A stretch of 6,976 nt of DNA from Saprospiraceae bacterium (GTDB lineage Bacteria > Bacteroidota > Bacteroidia > Chitinophagales > Saprospiraceae), in contig JAEUUM010000440.1 in NCBI GenBank assembly GCA_016787375.1, positions 1 to 6,976 on the forward strand, given 5' to 3'. The notes beneath the pieces were generated by a model, which was given only the letters and a program-made list of their open reading frames with translations, ran no database searches and was not told the DNA's origin. Below are positions 6,865-6,976 of this stretch, in pieces. Each line of letters begins with the position of its first letter. Position 1 is the first letter of the stretch. Both the position numbers and the translations under genes were made by a program.

Positions 6865-6976
6865 AGTATTTATTTATTAGTTTTGACTGCGTGTTTGTTT
6901 TGATAATTATTCGAAATTAGTTTGTTTTATTAAAATTAAAATTTAACTTTGGATTGATAAAACATTTTAAAACATT
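6865..6976. other. A/T-rich non-coding upstream region of the hydrolase gene
   Basis: These 112 bases have no plausible gene. They should contain the promoter of the minus-strand hydrolase, but I see no exact TAnnTTTG; the nearest, TACTTTG just before the start, is one base short and overlaps the TTG start codon. A 10-base unit AAAACATTTT is repeated in tandem at the right edge (6959-6976). Confidence 0.4.

Noticed and set aside
1..6976. CRISPR arrays, tRNA or rRNA genes, insertion sequences, toxin-antitoxin or defence genes
   Set aside because: I looked for spaced repeats, tRNA-like arms, terminal inverted repeats with transposase motifs, and small paired genes, and saw none.

Overview
The window looks like ordinary chromosomal DNA of a Bacteroidota bacterium. 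Three things support this. The succinate dehydrogenase set is arranged sdhC-sdhA-sdhB with one five-helix cytochrome b and no SdhD. The leaders are A/T-rich and lack Shine-Dalgarno sequences. A TAnnTTTG promoter element of the kind used by Bacteroidota stands before sdhC. A position in the Saprospirales/Chitinophagales part of the phylum is possible, but I cannot fix it from sequence alone.

Layout. Bases 1-1963 (minus strand) hold most of an RNase R gene (rnr) whose 3' end lies beyond the left edge; 654 codons are present without a stop. Directly upstream on the same strand, 1964-2470 encodes an acidic 168-residue protein that I do not recognise. Its TAA stop touches the rnr ATG with no base between them, so the two form a tightly coupled pair. 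Bases 2471-2596 are a divergent control region containing overlapping inverted repeats and plausible promoters in both directions. From 2597 to 6011 the plus strand carries sdhC, sdhA and sdhB with 25- and 33-base gaps, clearly one operon. A short convergent spacer follows (6012-6093), then a minus-strand alpha/beta-hydrolase gene (6094-6864) that appears to start at TTG. The last 112 bases are A/T-rich and non-coding.

How the genes work together. SdhA (covalent FAD, succinate oxidation), SdhB (three Fe-S clusters) and SdhC (two haems b, quinone site) make a complete membrane complex II linking the TCA cycle to the quinone pool, most likely menaquinone. RNase R is a processive 3'-5' exoribonuclease that degrades structured RNA. 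The 168-residue protein is co-expressed with it but its role is unknown. The hydrolase has a full Ser-Asp-His triad, is clearly richer in A+T than the sdh genes, and has no evident link to its neighbours.

I found no RNA gene, mobile element, CRISPR array or defence system. No strong candidate for a new biological system is visible. The points most worth checking are the unknown gene coupled to rnr, the structured divergent promoter region, and the unusual 5' end of the hydrolase gene.
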